Shown here: positions 18,517-29,142 of the stretch, in pieces
How the letters are laid out: every line of letters begins with the position of its first letter
How positions within the stretch are numbered: the stretch's first letter is position 1
From: RECM01 sp047921215
Lineage (GTDB): Bacteria > Bacteroidota > Rhodothermia > Balneolales > Cyclonatronaceae
Length of the DNA: 64,000 nucleotides
Direction of reading: 5' to 3'
NCBI GenBank assembly: GCA_047921215.1
Contig: JBLRWO010000011.1
Span: 37,131 to 101,130 of the forward strand
Program-made: the position numbers and the translations under genes
The notes under the pieces: generated by a model
The model's database searches: none
What the model saw: only the letters and a program-made list of their open reading frames with translations
What the model was told of the DNA's origin: nothing

Positions 18517-18870
18517 CCGTTCTCAGGTTCGACTGTACCGGTTGCAAACAGGCCGTATGGTGTTCCCGGATAGTTTAGCAAACGAAAATCCGGCATATAC
18601 TCAACGGCCGGAAGAATTTAACCTGCCGGAGAATGAATGGCGCTGTTTCTTTGTTACAGTCGTTGGATTTGCCTGATTATCGGAGCTGGCTAATCGGAAG
18701 ATGGTTCCGCGACAGATTGCCGTTTTCCCGGCAGGACAGGTTTTCGAAACAATCATATTGCTGACATCCGGTAGATTCAATGATCTTGCAGAAGAGTGGA
18801 TCACAGTAAAGATATGACTGAACGCATGAACGCAATTACTATCTGAACATACTTAAATCAACAATCAGGA
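18517..18870. other. 354-bp gap upstream of ispG
   Basis: No coding region, tRNA, riboswitch-like fold or strong terminator was recognised. Presumably it holds the ispG promoter. The short open frames here lack start context and family resemblance. Confidence 0.4.
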
Positions 18871-20109
18871 ATGAACTCCATAGTTAAACGCAGTTCCAAA
18901 CAGGTACAGGTCGGCAACGTTCGTATCGGAGGCAGTGCCCCGGTGGTTGTACAGTCGATGACCAACACCGATACAGCCGACATCGACGCAACCGTGGCCC
19001 AGGTGGCCCAGCTGGCCGATGCCGGATCCGAGCTGGTCAGAATTACGGTCAATAACAAGCAGGCTGCGGCTGCGGTGCCCTACATCTTTGAAAAGCTGGA
19101 TAAAAAGAACGTGGAAGTACCCCTTATCGGCGACTTTCACTATAACGGACATGTGCTGCTGACCGAATATCCCGATTGTGCAAAAGCCCTGTCGAAATAC
19201 CGGATCAATCCCGGCAACACCGGTACCAAAGGGCGCGACAAAAATTTTGCCACCATCGTAGAGCAGGCTGTGCGCTACGACAAACCGGTCCGGATCGGTG
19301 TAAACTGGGGTTCACTCGATCAGCAGCTGCTGGCCGAACGTATGGATGCCAACAACAGGCTGCCTGAACCGAAAAGCTCTAAAGAAGTGATGATGGACAC
19401 CATCATCGAAAGTGCGCTCCGTTCGGCGGCACTTGCCCAGGATGTGGGACTTGCATCCGACCGGATCATCATCAGCTGCAAACTCTCCGGTGTTCAGGAC
19501 CTCATCACTGTTTACGACCGGATTTCCGGCCTGTGCGACTATCCGCTGCATCTGGGCCTTACCGAAGCCGGTATGGGGATGAAAGGCGTCGTTGCCAGCT
19601 CCGCGGCCCTGGCTGTACTGCTTCAGCGTGGTATTGGCGATACCATCCGCGTTTCACTCACCCCGCAGCCCAACGGCGACCGTGCCGAAGAGGTCAGGGT
19701 GGCCCAGCAGATCCTGCAGTCGCTGGGTATCCGGAATTTTATTCCGCAGGTAACGGCCTGCCCGGGATGCGGACGTACCAAAAGCACCTACTTTCAGGAG
19801 CTGGCCGACGAAATTCAGGGCTATATCCGCGAAATGATGCCCATCTGGCGAGATATCTATCCCGGAGTGCAGGATATGCATGTGGCAGTGATGGGCTGCG
19901 TTGTAAACGGCCCGGGTGAATCGAAGTTCGCGGATATCGGTATATCACTTCCCGGCACCTTCGAAGAACCGAAAGCCCCGGTATATGTGGACGGTGAACA
20001 CAGGGTAACGCTGTCGGGCGATCATATCGGACGTGAATTCCGCAAAATGCTGGATGAATACATTATGAACCGCTTCGGCAACAGGCACGAAAACGCCAGT
20101 ATCCGCTAA
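18871..20109 (+). CDS. ispG: 4-hydroxy-3-methylbut-2-enyl-diphosphate synthase (IspG/GcpE)
   Basis: MEP-pathway enzyme that reductively dehydrates MEcPP to HMBPP using a [4Fe-4S] cluster. The 412-residue product opens with a TIM-barrel half marked by GGSAPVVVQSMTNTDTAD. Cluster ligands are Cys297 and Cys300 (CPGCGR) and Cys343 (GCVVNGPGE), with the fourth ligand Glu350. Cys300 and Cys343 are 43 residues apart, more than in the E. coli enzyme, so there is a small insertion. It lacks the large central domain of plant and some Bacteroidota IspG forms. It stands alone on the plus strand with unrelated flanks. Its product feeds isoprenoids made by Fni and the polyprenyl synthase at 57-59 kb. Confidence 0.96.
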   Translation: MNSIVKRSSKQVQVGNVRIGGSAPVVVQSMTNTDTADIDATVAQVAQLADAGSELVRITVNNKQAAAAVPYIFEKLDKKNVEVPLIGDFHYNGHVLLTEYPDCAKALSKYRINPGNTGTKGRDKNFATIVEQAVRYDKPVRIGVNWGSLDQQLLAERMDANNRLPEPKSSKEVMMDTIIESALRSAALAQDVGLASDRIIISCKLSGVQDLITVYDRISGLCDYPLHLGLTEAGMGMKGVVASSAALAVLLQRGIGDTIRVSLTPQPNGDRAEEVRVAQQILQSLGIRNFIPQVTACPGCGRTKSTYFQELADEIQGYIREMMPIWRDIYPGVQDMHVAVMGCVVNGPGESKFADIGISLPGTFEEPKAPVYVDGEHRVTLSGDHIGREFRKMLDEYIMNRFGNRHENASIR

Positions 20110-20588
20110 GTACAGGTAAACGCCCGGTGACTGTATCCCTTTCATAAACGCAACTGGCAGGTCAAACGCGAATATAAGTCACATGGCGGTAACCGACAGG
20201 GGACTAGCTATGTAACGGTACCGGTCACAAGCCTGAACAAGCCCGTGTCGGGAATGGCATCAGGATAAACAGGGGTTAGAATCAGACATGGGCCGAAAAC
20301 TGATATCCGCTGAAAAAACTGTCTGCCGTAAATCCGGCCTGCATATAAATTTTGCATCCTGCGGAACATGTCCTTTTTGTCCGGGAATTCCGGGCTCCGG
20401 TAATATTTCAGAAAAATTTTCTTTGGAAATGTAAGCGCTTTCATTATTTTGTTACCACTGTCTGGAGAAAGGGTTTTTCTGTTTCAGAAAAGGGCTTGCA
20501 AAAACAGATGATCCGGATATTTATTAAGATCTGATCCAACGAAATTCTGCTACATCAGGATGAATACTGAATAATTAAATCTGCCGGT
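20110..20588. other. 479-bp gap between ispG and the parvulin/TonB operon
   Basis: It holds one clear signal, a near-perfect LacI/CcpA-type palindrome at 20428-20445 (own entry). Otherwise no gene, terminator hairpin or RNA element was recognised. Confidence 0.5.
20428..20445. promoter_or_regulatory. Candidate LacI-family operator (cre-like palindrome)
   Basis: AATGTAAGCGCTTTCATT is an 18-bp palindrome with one mismatched pair, centred on GCGC. It fits the catabolite-responsive-element pattern (TGWAANCGNTNWCA) bound by LacI-family proteins. It lies about 145 bp upstream of the parvulin gene that opens the export operon. A LacI-family regulator is encoded at 37337. The link between the two is inference. 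Confidence 0.5.
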
Positions 20589-22301
20589 ATGAGCTTTTCA
20601 AAGCTTTTTTTACGCTGTTCCCGGCAACTTCCGGTTGTGCTGTTGCTCCTTTTTCTTTACGGGGGCTGTACATCCGACAAAGCTGCCGATAACGTTGTGG
20701 CCCGTATCGGCGATTTTGAAATTACTGATGAGCATTTCCGCAACAGTCTGATCCGCTTCTACCAACGTACAGGCCAGGCTGTTAACCTCAACCCCGAGGT
20801 GTTCAAAGCCGTGATCGACTCCCGCATAGACAGGTACGCCGTTGTTGAGTTTGCCCGCGAACGTAACTGGCACGCTACTCCCGAAGCCCTGCACCAAAAG
20901 GCGATGATCGAGCGCAAGGTCTACATGGAAGAATACGAGCGATATTTCATTCATGAGAACGCCATTGTAACCGAGGCCGATCTGCGCGAACTTTTCCGGA
21001 GGCTCAATACCAGGTTACGTGTATCCCATCTCTATGCCGCAAACCGGGAAACAGCCGATTCGCTGTACAACAGGCTGCAGAACGGGGAAACATTTGAATC
21101 GCTTGCGGCAGAGATTTTCCAGAACCAGCAACTGGCCCGGTCTGGTGGAGACCTTGGTTACATCACCGTTGATGAAATGGACATCGCTTTTGAAGATATT
21201 GCCTACCGAATGCGCTCCGGCGAGGTCTCCCGACCGGTTAAAACCAGCACCGGATACTCAATAATACGTGTTACCGACATTGTGCAGAACCCGGTTATTA
21301 CAGAAACGGAATTTGCCAGAAACCTGCAGCAGATTCGTCCGCTGGCCTATGATCAGAAAAGAGAACTCGCTCTGCGGCAGGATATGCAGGCAGCTGTTCA
21401 GCGATTTAACATTTCAGAAGAACTGGTCAGGGATCTCTGGAATCATGTTCGACGACAGCCAGGGTTGTATTACGGCGATCATTATGAGGCGGGATACATC
21501 CCCCTTGAACTTCCGCGCCGCCTGAACGAGATCAACCTTGTTGAGACAGCAGACTTTAACTTTTCAGTGCAGGACTTTCTGGTAGAAGCCTATTACACAC
21601 CGGCACCCCGCAGGCAGGCTGCAACCGATTTTTACGGTTTCCGTGAGCAGGTTAACGGCATGGCCTACCGGGCGTACGCCCTGAGCCGGATTCGTGATTT
21701 TGACGCACTGGATGCCGAATATGTGAAGGGCTCTGTAGATGAAACCTTCTACAGTTATCTGTTTGGGCTTTTTGAAGAATATCTTGACGGAGAGATTGTA
21801 ATCTCGGATCAGGAAATTGCCGAAGAGTATGAAAAGAACGGTGAATATTACATGAAACCCCTTGAGCTGAATATGGCCGAAATAATTACCGGCAGTGAGA
21901 TGGACGCGAACCGCGCCCTTCAGCGGCTGCAGGAAGGTGTGCCTTTTGAACGGGTGCTGGAGGAATACGGCATTGACAAAATGGCCGGGCAGACCGGTGG
22001 CATGCTCGGATTTGTACCGGTTAATGAATTTGGCGTACTGGCACCATCCCTGGCCGGAATAAACGCCGGCGACATAGCCGGACCTTTCCAGGTGATGAAC
22101 AACCGCTATGTAATATTCAAGTGCCTGGGACGCCGTGAGGCGGAAACACTGCCCCTCGAACTGGCGGAAAGCCGGATCCGGGAATACCTGCACAATGCAA
22201 GGAAAAGTGATCTGCGGGATCAGAAAATATCTGAAACACGAAGATCCTATAACGCCACCATATATACTGATAAGCTTAATTCTGTACCCATTGAACTCTG
22301 A
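20589..22301 (+). CDS. Periplasmic parvulin-type peptidyl-prolyl isomerase (SurA/PpiC-like) lipoprotein
   Basis: 570-residue chaperone/isomerase. The N-terminus has a hydrophobic signal ending at Cys27 (YGGC, a loose lipobox), then a SurA-like helical region (VVARIGDFEITDEHF). Two rotamase domains follow, near residues 135-230 (SGGDLGYI, then DEMDIAF and STGYSIIRV) and 425-520 (TGGMLGFV, then NNRYVIFK). Such proteins chaperone outer-membrane barrels through the periplasm. The TonB receptor gene begins 7 bp after its stop, so the isomerase is probably made together with the barrel proteins of this operon. The operator-like palindrome at 20428 lies upstream. Confidence 0.88.
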   Translation: MSFSKLFLRCSRQLPVVLLLLFLYGGCTSDKAADNVVARIGDFEITDEHFRNSLIRFYQRTGQAVNLNPEVFKAVIDSRIDRYAVVEFARERNWHATPEALHQKAMIERKVYMEEYERYFIHENAIVTEADLRELFRRLNTRLRVSHLYAANRETADSLYNRLQNGETFESLAAEIFQNQQLARSGGDLGYITVDEMDIAFEDIAYRMRSGEVSRPVKTSTGYSIIRVTDIVQNPVITETEFARNLQQIRPLAYDQKRELALRQDMQAAVQRFNISEELVRDLWNHVRRQPGLYYGDHYEAGYIPLELPRRLNEINLVETADFNFSVQDFLVEAYYTPAPRRQAATDFYGFREQVNGMAYRAYALSRIRDFDALDAEYVKGSVDETFYSYLFGLFEEYLDGEIVISDQEIAEEYEKNGEYYMKPLELNMAEIITGSEMDANRALQRLQEGVPFERVLEEYGIDKMAGQTGGMLGFVPVNEFGVLAPSLAGINAGDIAGPFQVMNNRYVIFKCLGRREAETLPLELAESRIREYLHNARKSDLRDQKISETRRSYNATIYTDKLNSVPIEL

Positions 22302-22308
22302 GACCGTT

Positions 22309-25215
22309 ATGAAGCAACTGCGGACAGCTATAACCCTACTCATTCTGCTCCTGATTACAGGGATGTCAGCACAGGCGCAATCGGGCCGTATAACCGGCCA
22401 GGTTACAGACGCCAGAACCAATGAAGAACTCATTGGTGTAAACGTGATTATACAGGGCACGACCCAGGGTGCCCAAACCGACCTTGACGGTAATTACCGG
22501 ATCCTGAATGTGCGGCCCGGTACCTACACCCTCGAGGTCCGGTATATCGGCTACCAGACACAGATCATTGAGGGGGTACTTGTTCGCACCGACCTTACCA
22601 CAGAGATCAACGTGTCGCTGTCCGAATTTGTGATCGAAGGGGAGGAAATCATCGTACGGGCCAGGCAGGAATCGGTAATCCGTGACCTGACCAGTTCAGA
22701 ATCGAGGGTGGCCCGCGAAGATATCGAGCGACTTCCGGTGCAGGAGCTTAATGATATTGTTCAGCTTCAGGCGGGAGTAACCGTTGGTGCCGGTGGTGCG
22801 ATTCACATTCGCGGCGGCCGTGCCACCGAGGTTGCATACATCGTGGACGGGGTCCGGGTGACTGACGATTATGACCGGAGTTCGGGTTTAAGGGTCGAAA
22901 ATCAGGCCATCCAGGAACTTCAGGTTGTATCGGGAACGTTTAATGCCGAATTCGGGCAGGCAACATCCGGTATTGTCAATATTGTGACCCGTTCCGGTAA
23001 CAACAATTTCAGCGGTAACCTCCGCCTGTGGGGCGGTGAATATGCCCCCGGTAACCTGAATCTCTATCCCGGCGCCCCGGCCAATGTCTCATCTGTAGAC
23101 CCACTACATCAGTATAATATCGAGGGAAGCCTGTCGGGGCCGATCATCAAAGACCGCCTCACGTTTTTTGTATCGGGCCGCAGGTTCCGCAATACCGGAT
23201 GGCTCTACGGCCGTAACGCGTATTCGCCCCGCGGTCCGCTGCTTCCGACCATTGATCCTGAAACCAACAATCTCATCTGGGAGCGGGGAATTACCGAAGT
23301 ACCGGCATCGAACCCCGTGAACAAGTACGGTGACCGCATAGATGCCTCGCAACCATGGTACACTATTGTGGAAACGGTAACCATCGACGGGCAGGATTTT
23401 ATCCGTTACCGTGATGAAGGTTTTCGCGACAGTTCCCTGGTTGCCCTGAACCATTTCGATACCTACAGTTTCCAGAGCAATATTCAGTACAACCATAACC
23501 GGGCACTCCGATTCAACCTCATCACCAGTTACGGGGAGGAATGGGGCCGGGGGTACAACCACGGCTCACGGCTGGTTCCGGGCGGAATCCCTGATTTCCT
23601 GAACCGGAACTTCTACACCAACCTTAAAACCACGGTAACGCCCTCCAACAATACATTTATTACCGCAAATATGGCGTTGAGGTTCAATGCGAGCGAGTCG
23701 GACCTGTACGGCGATCCGTTTGACCGCCGCTACTACAACTTTGAGCGGTCTAGCAGCCTGCCTGCATCATTCCAGGGTCAGGCCGGGCGATTCTCCAGAT
23801 TCGGTACCAGCAACGGATTTTTTGACCGGTCTACCACAACCTATATCGGCAAGATGGAGATCACATCCCAGATCAACGACCGCCATCTTGTAAAGGGAGG
23901 GGTGGAGTTACAGGCCGATGTAATGAATTTCCAGTCATTCGGACTGGCACCCATCACCGATGGAGGTGTAATTACCCTTCCGGAGTGGCTTCCTGCCGAA
24001 CTGCGTGAGGGACCTTATGCCCTCGAACTCGGTATACCGCCTGTAAATACACCGGGTAATGAAAAGTGGGAGAGAAAGCCCGTGCTCGCAAGCGCATTCC
24101 TGCAGGACCGGATCGATTATGAAAACCTTGTTATCAATCTTGGCCTGCGCTTCGACTATTTCCTGCCGAACGGCCGCATTCCTGCCAGCGACAGGCCCGA
24201 CCTGATATCACAATATGAACAGCGTGCCGACGACTTCTGGAAGGAAGCCAGCGCCAAGTACCAGTTCAGCCCGCGGCTTGGAATTGCCTATCCCATATCA
24301 TCAACCGGGGTTATCCACTTCTCTTACGGCTATTTCTTCCAGGTACCCGACTATAACAAGCTGTATAACGGCGACAAACTCATTCTCGAAAGCCGGTCGG
24401 GGGTACAGGGTATATTCGGTAATCCCGATCTGAAACCGGAGCAGAGTATCAAGTACGAGCTTGGCCTGCAGCAGGAGATATTCAGTGGCGTTTCCCTCGA
24501 TCTTACCGTGTTCTATGAAGACAAACGCGATTATGTCTCCTCGGGTCCGATCCAGAATACGGCGGTTCCGAGCGTGCGCTACGGAACATGGATCAACAGA
24601 GACTATGCCAACATCCGAGGGGTTACAGCCGTGCTGAACCAGAGGGTCTCCCGAAGTGTGATGGTTGGTTTTGACTACACTTTCTCCATTGCAGAAGATT
24701 CCAACTCGGATCCGGCTTCCGAATTTTTCGCAGCCGTTGCACGCAGCGATACCTCCGGCAGCAATCTGGCCCGGTTCCTTACTCCGGCCAACTGGGACCG
24801 TACCCATGTGTTCAATTCAACGCTGTTTTACACCGGAAATGACTGGGGATTCAACATCATACAACGGTTCTCTTCGGGGCTGCCATACACCCCTGGTTCA
24901 GCCCTTCCGAGAAGGGTTGGCATTACCGCCAGTAGTGATGTTATCACCAACAGCATGAGGATGGACAATTTCATCTCCTTCGATTTGAACACCTACAAGG
25001 ATTTCAGGATATCAGGGTCGCGGATGCGGATATTCCTGAACATTTACAACCTGTTCGACCGCCGGAATGTGAACTTCGTGTATGGCGACTCCGGCAGCCC
25101 GGTAAGTCCCGACCCGATTACCATCCCCGAACAGTTCGACCAGGGTCTGTACAACAATCCGGGTCACTACAGCGAACCGCGCAGGGTACAGTTCGGCATA
25201 CAGATGTCCTTTTAA
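22309..25215 (+). CDS. TonB-dependent outer-membrane receptor with carboxypeptidase-regulatory-like domain
   Basis: 968-residue outer-membrane barrel. A signal peptide of about 24 residues ends in AQA. A CarboxypepD_reg-like beta-sandwich (residues 27-110) begins GRITGQVTDARTNEELIGVN and continues DLDGNYRILNVRPG. A plug domain with IHIRGGRATEVAYIVDGVRV and the 22-strand-type barrel follow, ending in Phe as barrel proteins do. I start at ATG 22309; the frame is open further upstream but that would run into the previous gene and lose the signal peptide. No SusD/RagB partner is encoded nearby, so it is not a classical SusCD pair. Ligand unknown; the neighbouring secreted proteins and the glucan locus hint at an oligosaccharide, which is inference. 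Confidence 0.9.
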   Translation: MKQLRTAITLLILLLITGMSAQAQSGRITGQVTDARTNEELIGVNVIIQGTTQGAQTDLDGNYRILNVRPGTYTLEVRYIGYQTQIIEGVLVRTDLTTEINVSLSEFVIEGEEIIVRARQESVIRDLTSSESRVAREDIERLPVQELNDIVQLQAGVTVGAGGAIHIRGGRATEVAYIVDGVRVTDDYDRSSGLRVENQAIQELQVVSGTFNAEFGQATSGIVNIVTRSGNNNFSGNLRLWGGEYAPGNLNLYPGAPANVSSVDPLHQYNIEGSLSGPIIKDRLTFFVSGRRFRNTGWLYGRNAYSPRGPLLPTIDPETNNLIWERGITEVPASNPVNKYGDRIDASQPWYTIVETVTIDGQDFIRYRDEGFRDSSLVALNHFDTYSFQSNIQYNHNRALRFNLITSYGEEWGRGYNHGSRLVPGGIPDFLNRNFYTNLKTTVTPSNNTFITANMALRFNASESDLYGDPFDRRYYNFERSSSLPASFQGQAGRFSRFGTSNGFFDRSTTTYIGKMEITSQINDRHLVKGGVELQADVMNFQSFGLAPITDGGVITLPEWLPAELREGPYALELGIPPVNTPGNEKWERKPVLASAFLQDRIDYENLVINLGLRFDYFLPNGRIPASDRPDLISQYEQRADDFWKEASAKYQFSPRLGIAYPISSTGVIHFSYGYFFQVPDYNKLYNGDKLILESRSGVQGIFGNPDLKPEQSIKYELGLQQEIFSGVSLDLTVFYEDKRDYVSSGPIQNTAVPSVRYGTWINRDYANIRGVTAVLNQRVSRSVMVGFDYTFSIAEDSNSDPASEFFAAVARSDTSGSNLARFLTPANWDRTHVFNSTLFYTGNDWGFNIIQRFSSGLPYTPGSALPRRVGITASSDVITNSMRMDNFISFDLNTYKDFRISGSRMRIFLNIYNLFDRRNVNFVYGDSGSPVSPDPITIPEQFDQGLYNNPGHYSEPRRVQFGIQMSF

Positions 25216-25227
25216 TTTGATGAACAG

Positions 25228-28200
25228 ATGATCATGATCAAGACCAGAATAACCGTATTTATAAGTGCAGTACTGCTGCTGTTCTCCGCATCAGTACTGG
25301 AGGCACAGAACAATGGAGGATTCCAGCCGAGCGATGAGCGGTCTTCGTTTTTGGATCGCCGCAAATCGATTCTGGATGCCAATACGCTGCGGGCTACCTA
25401 CCACAACTTCGGCTGGCACGGTCGTACCAACGAGGATAACCGCGATGAGCTCTATTTTGAGTATCCCAAAAATACGAACCGGCGCTACATCTACTTCCTG
25501 GCCGTATTTATGGGTGCAGAGGTATTCGATCAGCGTCAGGCCGACCAGCCGGCCGACCAGCGTGAACGGTTCCCCGTGGTGAGTGTGGCAAGCGACCGGG
25601 TAAATCCACAAACCAGCGATTCATGGGCACTGAATCCCGTTTCCGGATATTTCAACGAGGAGAGCGAGGAACTGGCCAGAAGCGACAGGGGACCAGGTTC
25701 TGCCGCCGGGAACACCTGGCCGCCCGTATGGCCCGACAAACTCGACGATCCGGCCGATCCCGGTTGGCCCGGCCAGTGGAACGGTTTCTTCGGTAAGGAT
25801 ATTTTCAATGCCGACCAGGAATTTATTTACCGTTCCGGAGATGACCAGTATACGCGATTTTCTCAGGATTCCCGATGGAGACCCGATGACACGGATCCCG
25901 AACGCGGCGGTCTTGGCCTGATCATTGATACACGGGTACTTGCATGGACCCAGAACCTGATCAGTGATGTGCATTTCAACATCTTTGAAGTCCGTAATGA
26001 CGCATCCTACGACTACGACAAGGTATCTTTTACCCTGTGGACAGCCGACTGGGTAGGAACTCCCCAGAATGACCGGCCGAATTTTGATCAACAGCGCGCA
26101 ACGGCTTTTTACACTGATACAAGCCCGCGGATATCTCCCGCCGAATATGACGGTACCGCTATCGGTGTTGCAGGCATCCGGTTTCTGGAAACACCGGGCA
26201 ATGCGGTCGATGGTATTGATAATGACGGCGACAGCGATTTCTTCAATCCTCAAACTCCCCTTGGGTTATACGATAGTCGCAATCCTGATATTTACGCTCC
26301 TCTTATTGCTGCCAACGGTGGTTTCATTTCAGACAGAGGTGTTCTGCAGAATAATGTTGTACCGTTATTTACCACACAAAGCTTTGAGCCGCGCAACCTG
26401 TCGCCCGGTGATCCTATTGTAATTATCAACGACGACGACAGCCGCATACTGCTCCGCTATCCGCCCAATGAGGCATTTGGCACCAATGAAACGATGACCA
26501 TCATCTCGCAGGGCCGCGAATTTGTACTGCAGCGCGGTGGTATGACTGTCCGTGAAGATACGCTGCTCAACCGGAATCTGAACCTGTTTGATGACGACCT
26601 GGATGGACTGATCGATGAAAATCAGCCCAACCATCTCACTTTGTCACGATTCATACAGGGCCAGCTGATTACCCGGCCGGTACGGTACATCAATTACACA
26701 TGGAACGGATACTTTGACGGCCACAACGGGTATCCCGGCATCGGCGGATGGACCCAGAATGCCCAGGGTGAATGGCAGTACGAATCACTCACGATTCAGA
26801 GAGGCCTGATTGTTCCTGATGAATGGATTGAACAGAGGATGCAGTCGGATGCATCATTTGCAACCCTTGTAACCAATTACCAGGAAATGCTGAAAGAAAA
26901 TTACAGCCGCAGGCCGGCATCCCCGATATTCCCCGAGTCATTTTTCGATAATTTCTTCCAGAACCAGTTTACCAGTGCTCCCATGATCGATGAATCACGG
27001 GACGACTTCTTCGACAACAACCAGGACTGGGCACCGCGTGATGACGTGGGTATTGACGGTGTTGAAGGTACGGGGTCCCGCGGTGAGAGCGATGGATTTC
27101 CAACCTCGGGTGCGTTTACCGCATTCCCAGGCGAACCGAACATCGACAAGACCGATGTAAGGGAAACCGATGCCATCGGTATATCGTCTGCAACGTTCCG
27201 GCAGGCTGGTGGCCTGGGCGGAGGCCGGAATTTCCGTAGCGACCGCGATATATGGGATCTGAATATGGTTCCCGGCCGTTTTGAACTCGCGCCCGATCCC
27301 ACTCAGGATACCGACCAGTTCATTACCAGCAGTTTCTTCCCGCTGCGACGCGGTCAGATAGAGCGTTTTGCGGTGGCTGTAACCGTGGCAGCATCCAATA
27401 CCAATCCGCTGCCATCCAATGATGTGGAGCTGGTTACCAACCGATTGAATCAGGCTTTCAATGCCTATGATGCCAATTATCAGTTCGCAATCGCCCCGCC
27501 GCCGCCCAATCTCCGTGCTGTTCCCGGCGACGGACGCATAACCCTGTACTGGGACGACGAATCGGAACTGGTTTTCGACCGTTACCTTGAACGTCTTGGG
27601 GTGAATCCAAGAAATTTCGAAGGCTACAGGGTATACAGGTCCACCGATGCTGCCCTGATCGACATCCGCCAGGTGTCTGATGGCCGTGGGAACCTGCAGT
27701 TCCTGAAACCACTCGTGCAGTTCGACAAAATCAACGGAATAACCGGCAACCATCCGATCGATATAAACGGTGTCGAGTTCTTTCTGGGTGATGATACCGG
27801 ACTTCAACGGCACTATATCGATACCGATGTAATCAACGGCCGGGAGTATTTCTATATAGTAACCGCATATAACAGCGGTGCGGCACTTGCCGGCATTGCA
27901 CCCTCCGAATCGCCCATAAGTATCAGCATTAATCCGGATGGCTCGCTTACCGCCGGTGTTAATGTGGCAAAGGTAAAAGCGGGAAAAACCTCCGCAGGGT
28001 ACCGGGCACCTGATGAGCTTCAGGTTAACCACACAGGCCCGGCCACCGGCGATGTGTTTGCCGATATTCTCGATGCAAGGGCTCTCAAAGCCGATAACGA
28101 GTACCGGATCACGTTTACCTCCGAAACTGAAACAGATGGCAATGGTAACAGTACCGAGGTCACTACCGGATTTACACTGACCAATATCACCACCGGCGAG

Positions 28201-29142
28201 GTGCTGATCGATAACAGCGACCGCTTTAATGGCGAAGACAATACCGTTACGGAAGGTTTCAGGGTTACCCTGATTAATGATGACGGCGATGAAATCGCCC
28301 AAACCCTCCGTGCTGCCAACTGGCGTTCAGCACACACCGAAGGGCGCCAGGCTACAACCCGGATCACCCGTCACGCCGGTTCAGATCGCGATTATGTGGT
28401 TGTTTTTGATGATATACCGGTTTCGGAATCGTCGGCAGTGACGATCGACCGGGGCAGTTTCAGCCGTGAAATAGAGCCGGCCGCAGTCAATTTCAGGGTG
28501 GTGGATGATGCTACCGGGCATGACGTCCCATTCGCCTACCACAAGAACGTGGCCCTTGTACGCCAGGATGGGCGGTTTGCTGCGATCTATGATTCAGAAT
28601 CAAAGAAGACCTCAAGCGATATCATCTATATACTGAACGATAATGGTAACATTGCATGGCAGATCGCTTTTGAACCCTATCAAAGTGATGAGCCGTGGCT
28701 GCCGGCGAAAGGCGAAGTGATACGGCTTACCCAGTCGACACCTTTTACCAGCCAGGATGTGTACTCATTTACAGTAGTAAGTGGTGTTAATACGGCTGTT
28801 GAGGATTTGGAACTGGCAAAATCGAATCTGGATAATGTCCGGGTTGTGCCGAATCCGTACAGGGTAACCCACGTTGCAGAACCACGCCCTACACCGGCAA
28901 GACCCCAGCAACTGCGTCAGCTGCACTTCACCAACCTTCCGGCCCAGTGCACTATCCGGATATTCACGGTTGCCGGCCGGCTGGTGCAGACGCTGAATGT
29001 GAACAACACTATTGATAACGGTACCTATGTCTGGGATATGCTCACAAAAGATAATCTGGAGTTGTCTTATGGCATCTACATCTACCACGTGGATGCAGCC
29101 GGAGCGGGCAGTACCACGGGCAAGTTTGCGGTAATGAAATAA
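25228..29142 (+). CDS. Very large secreted surface protein with T9SS-type C-terminal signal
   Basis: 1304 residues with a signal peptide (FISAVLLLFSASVLEAQ). The N-terminal 750 residues are Asp/Asn-rich, with Ca-binding-like runs such as DGIDNDGDSDF and FDDDLDGLIDENQ. A fibronectin-III-like domain starts near residue 756 (LRAVPGDGRITLYW) and extends through DVINGREYFYIVTAYNSG. Beta domains follow to about 1195. The C-terminal sorting region starts at VRVVPNPYRV (about 1201) and ends GKFAVMK, the T9SS-like pattern. From the fibronectin region to the end it is paralogous to the protein at 30225, except for that protein's propeller insert. It sits 12 bp after the TonB receptor and 18 bp before a PorV-family gene. 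No enzyme motif was recognised. Confidence 0.8.
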   Translation: MIMIKTRITVFISAVLLLFSASVLEAQNNGGFQPSDERSSFLDRRKSILDANTLRATYHNFGWHGRTNEDNRDELYFEYPKNTNRRYIYFLAVFMGAEVFDQRQADQPADQRERFPVVSVASDRVNPQTSDSWALNPVSGYFNEESEELARSDRGPGSAAGNTWPPVWPDKLDDPADPGWPGQWNGFFGKDIFNADQEFIYRSGDDQYTRFSQDSRWRPDDTDPERGGLGLIIDTRVLAWTQNLISDVHFNIFEVRNDASYDYDKVSFTLWTADWVGTPQNDRPNFDQQRATAFYTDTSPRISPAEYDGTAIGVAGIRFLETPGNAVDGIDNDGDSDFFNPQTPLGLYDSRNPDIYAPLIAANGGFISDRGVLQNNVVPLFTTQSFEPRNLSPGDPIVIINDDDSRILLRYPPNEAFGTNETMTIISQGREFVLQRGGMTVREDTLLNRNLNLFDDDLDGLIDENQPNHLTLSRFIQGQLITRPVRYINYTWNGYFDGHNGYPGIGGWTQNAQGEWQYESLTIQRGLIVPDEWIEQRMQSDASFATLVTNYQEMLKENYSRRPASPIFPESFFDNFFQNQFTSAPMIDESRDDFFDNNQDWAPRDDVGIDGVEGTGSRGESDGFPTSGAFTAFPGEPNIDKTDVRETDAIGISSATFRQAGGLGGGRNFRSDRDIWDLNMVPGRFELAPDPTQDTDQFITSSFFPLRRGQIERFAVAVTVAASNTNPLPSNDVELVTNRLNQAFNAYDANYQFAIAPPPPNLRAVPGDGRITLYWDDESELVFDRYLERLGVNPRNFEGYRVYRSTDAALIDIRQVSDGRGNLQFLKPLVQFDKINGITGNHPIDINGVEFFLGDDTGLQRHYIDTDVINGREYFYIVTAYNSGAALAGIAPSESPISISINPDGSLTAGVNVAKVKAGKTSAGYRAPDELQVNHTGPATGDVFADILDARALKADNEYRITFTSETETDGNGNSTEVTTGFTLTNITTGEVLIDNSDRFNGEDNTVTEGFRVTLINDDGDEIAQTLRAANWRSAHTEGRQATTRITRHAGSDRDYVVVFDDIPVSESSAVTIDRGSFSREIEPAAVNFRVVDDATGHDVPFAYHKNVALVRQDGRFAAIYDSESKKTSSDIIYILNDNGNIAWQIAFEPYQSDEPWLPAKGEVIRLTQSTPFTSQDVYSFTVVSGVNTAVEDLELAKSNLDNVRVVPNPYRVTHVAEPRPTPARPQQLRQLHFTNLPAQCTIRIFTVAGRLVQTLNVNNTIDNGTYVWDMLTKDNLELSYGIYIYHVDAAGAGSTTGKFAVMK

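Noticed and set aside
22135..22308. Upstream extension of the TonB receptor frame from 22135
   Set aside because: It would overlap the parvulin gene by 167 bp and bury the signal peptide; ATG 22309 gives a clean signal sequence.
26995..28302. Antisense open frame of 435 codons inside the 1304-residue surface protein gene
   Set aside because: No start context or family resemblance; the sense strand carries clear fibronectin-like and sorting domains.
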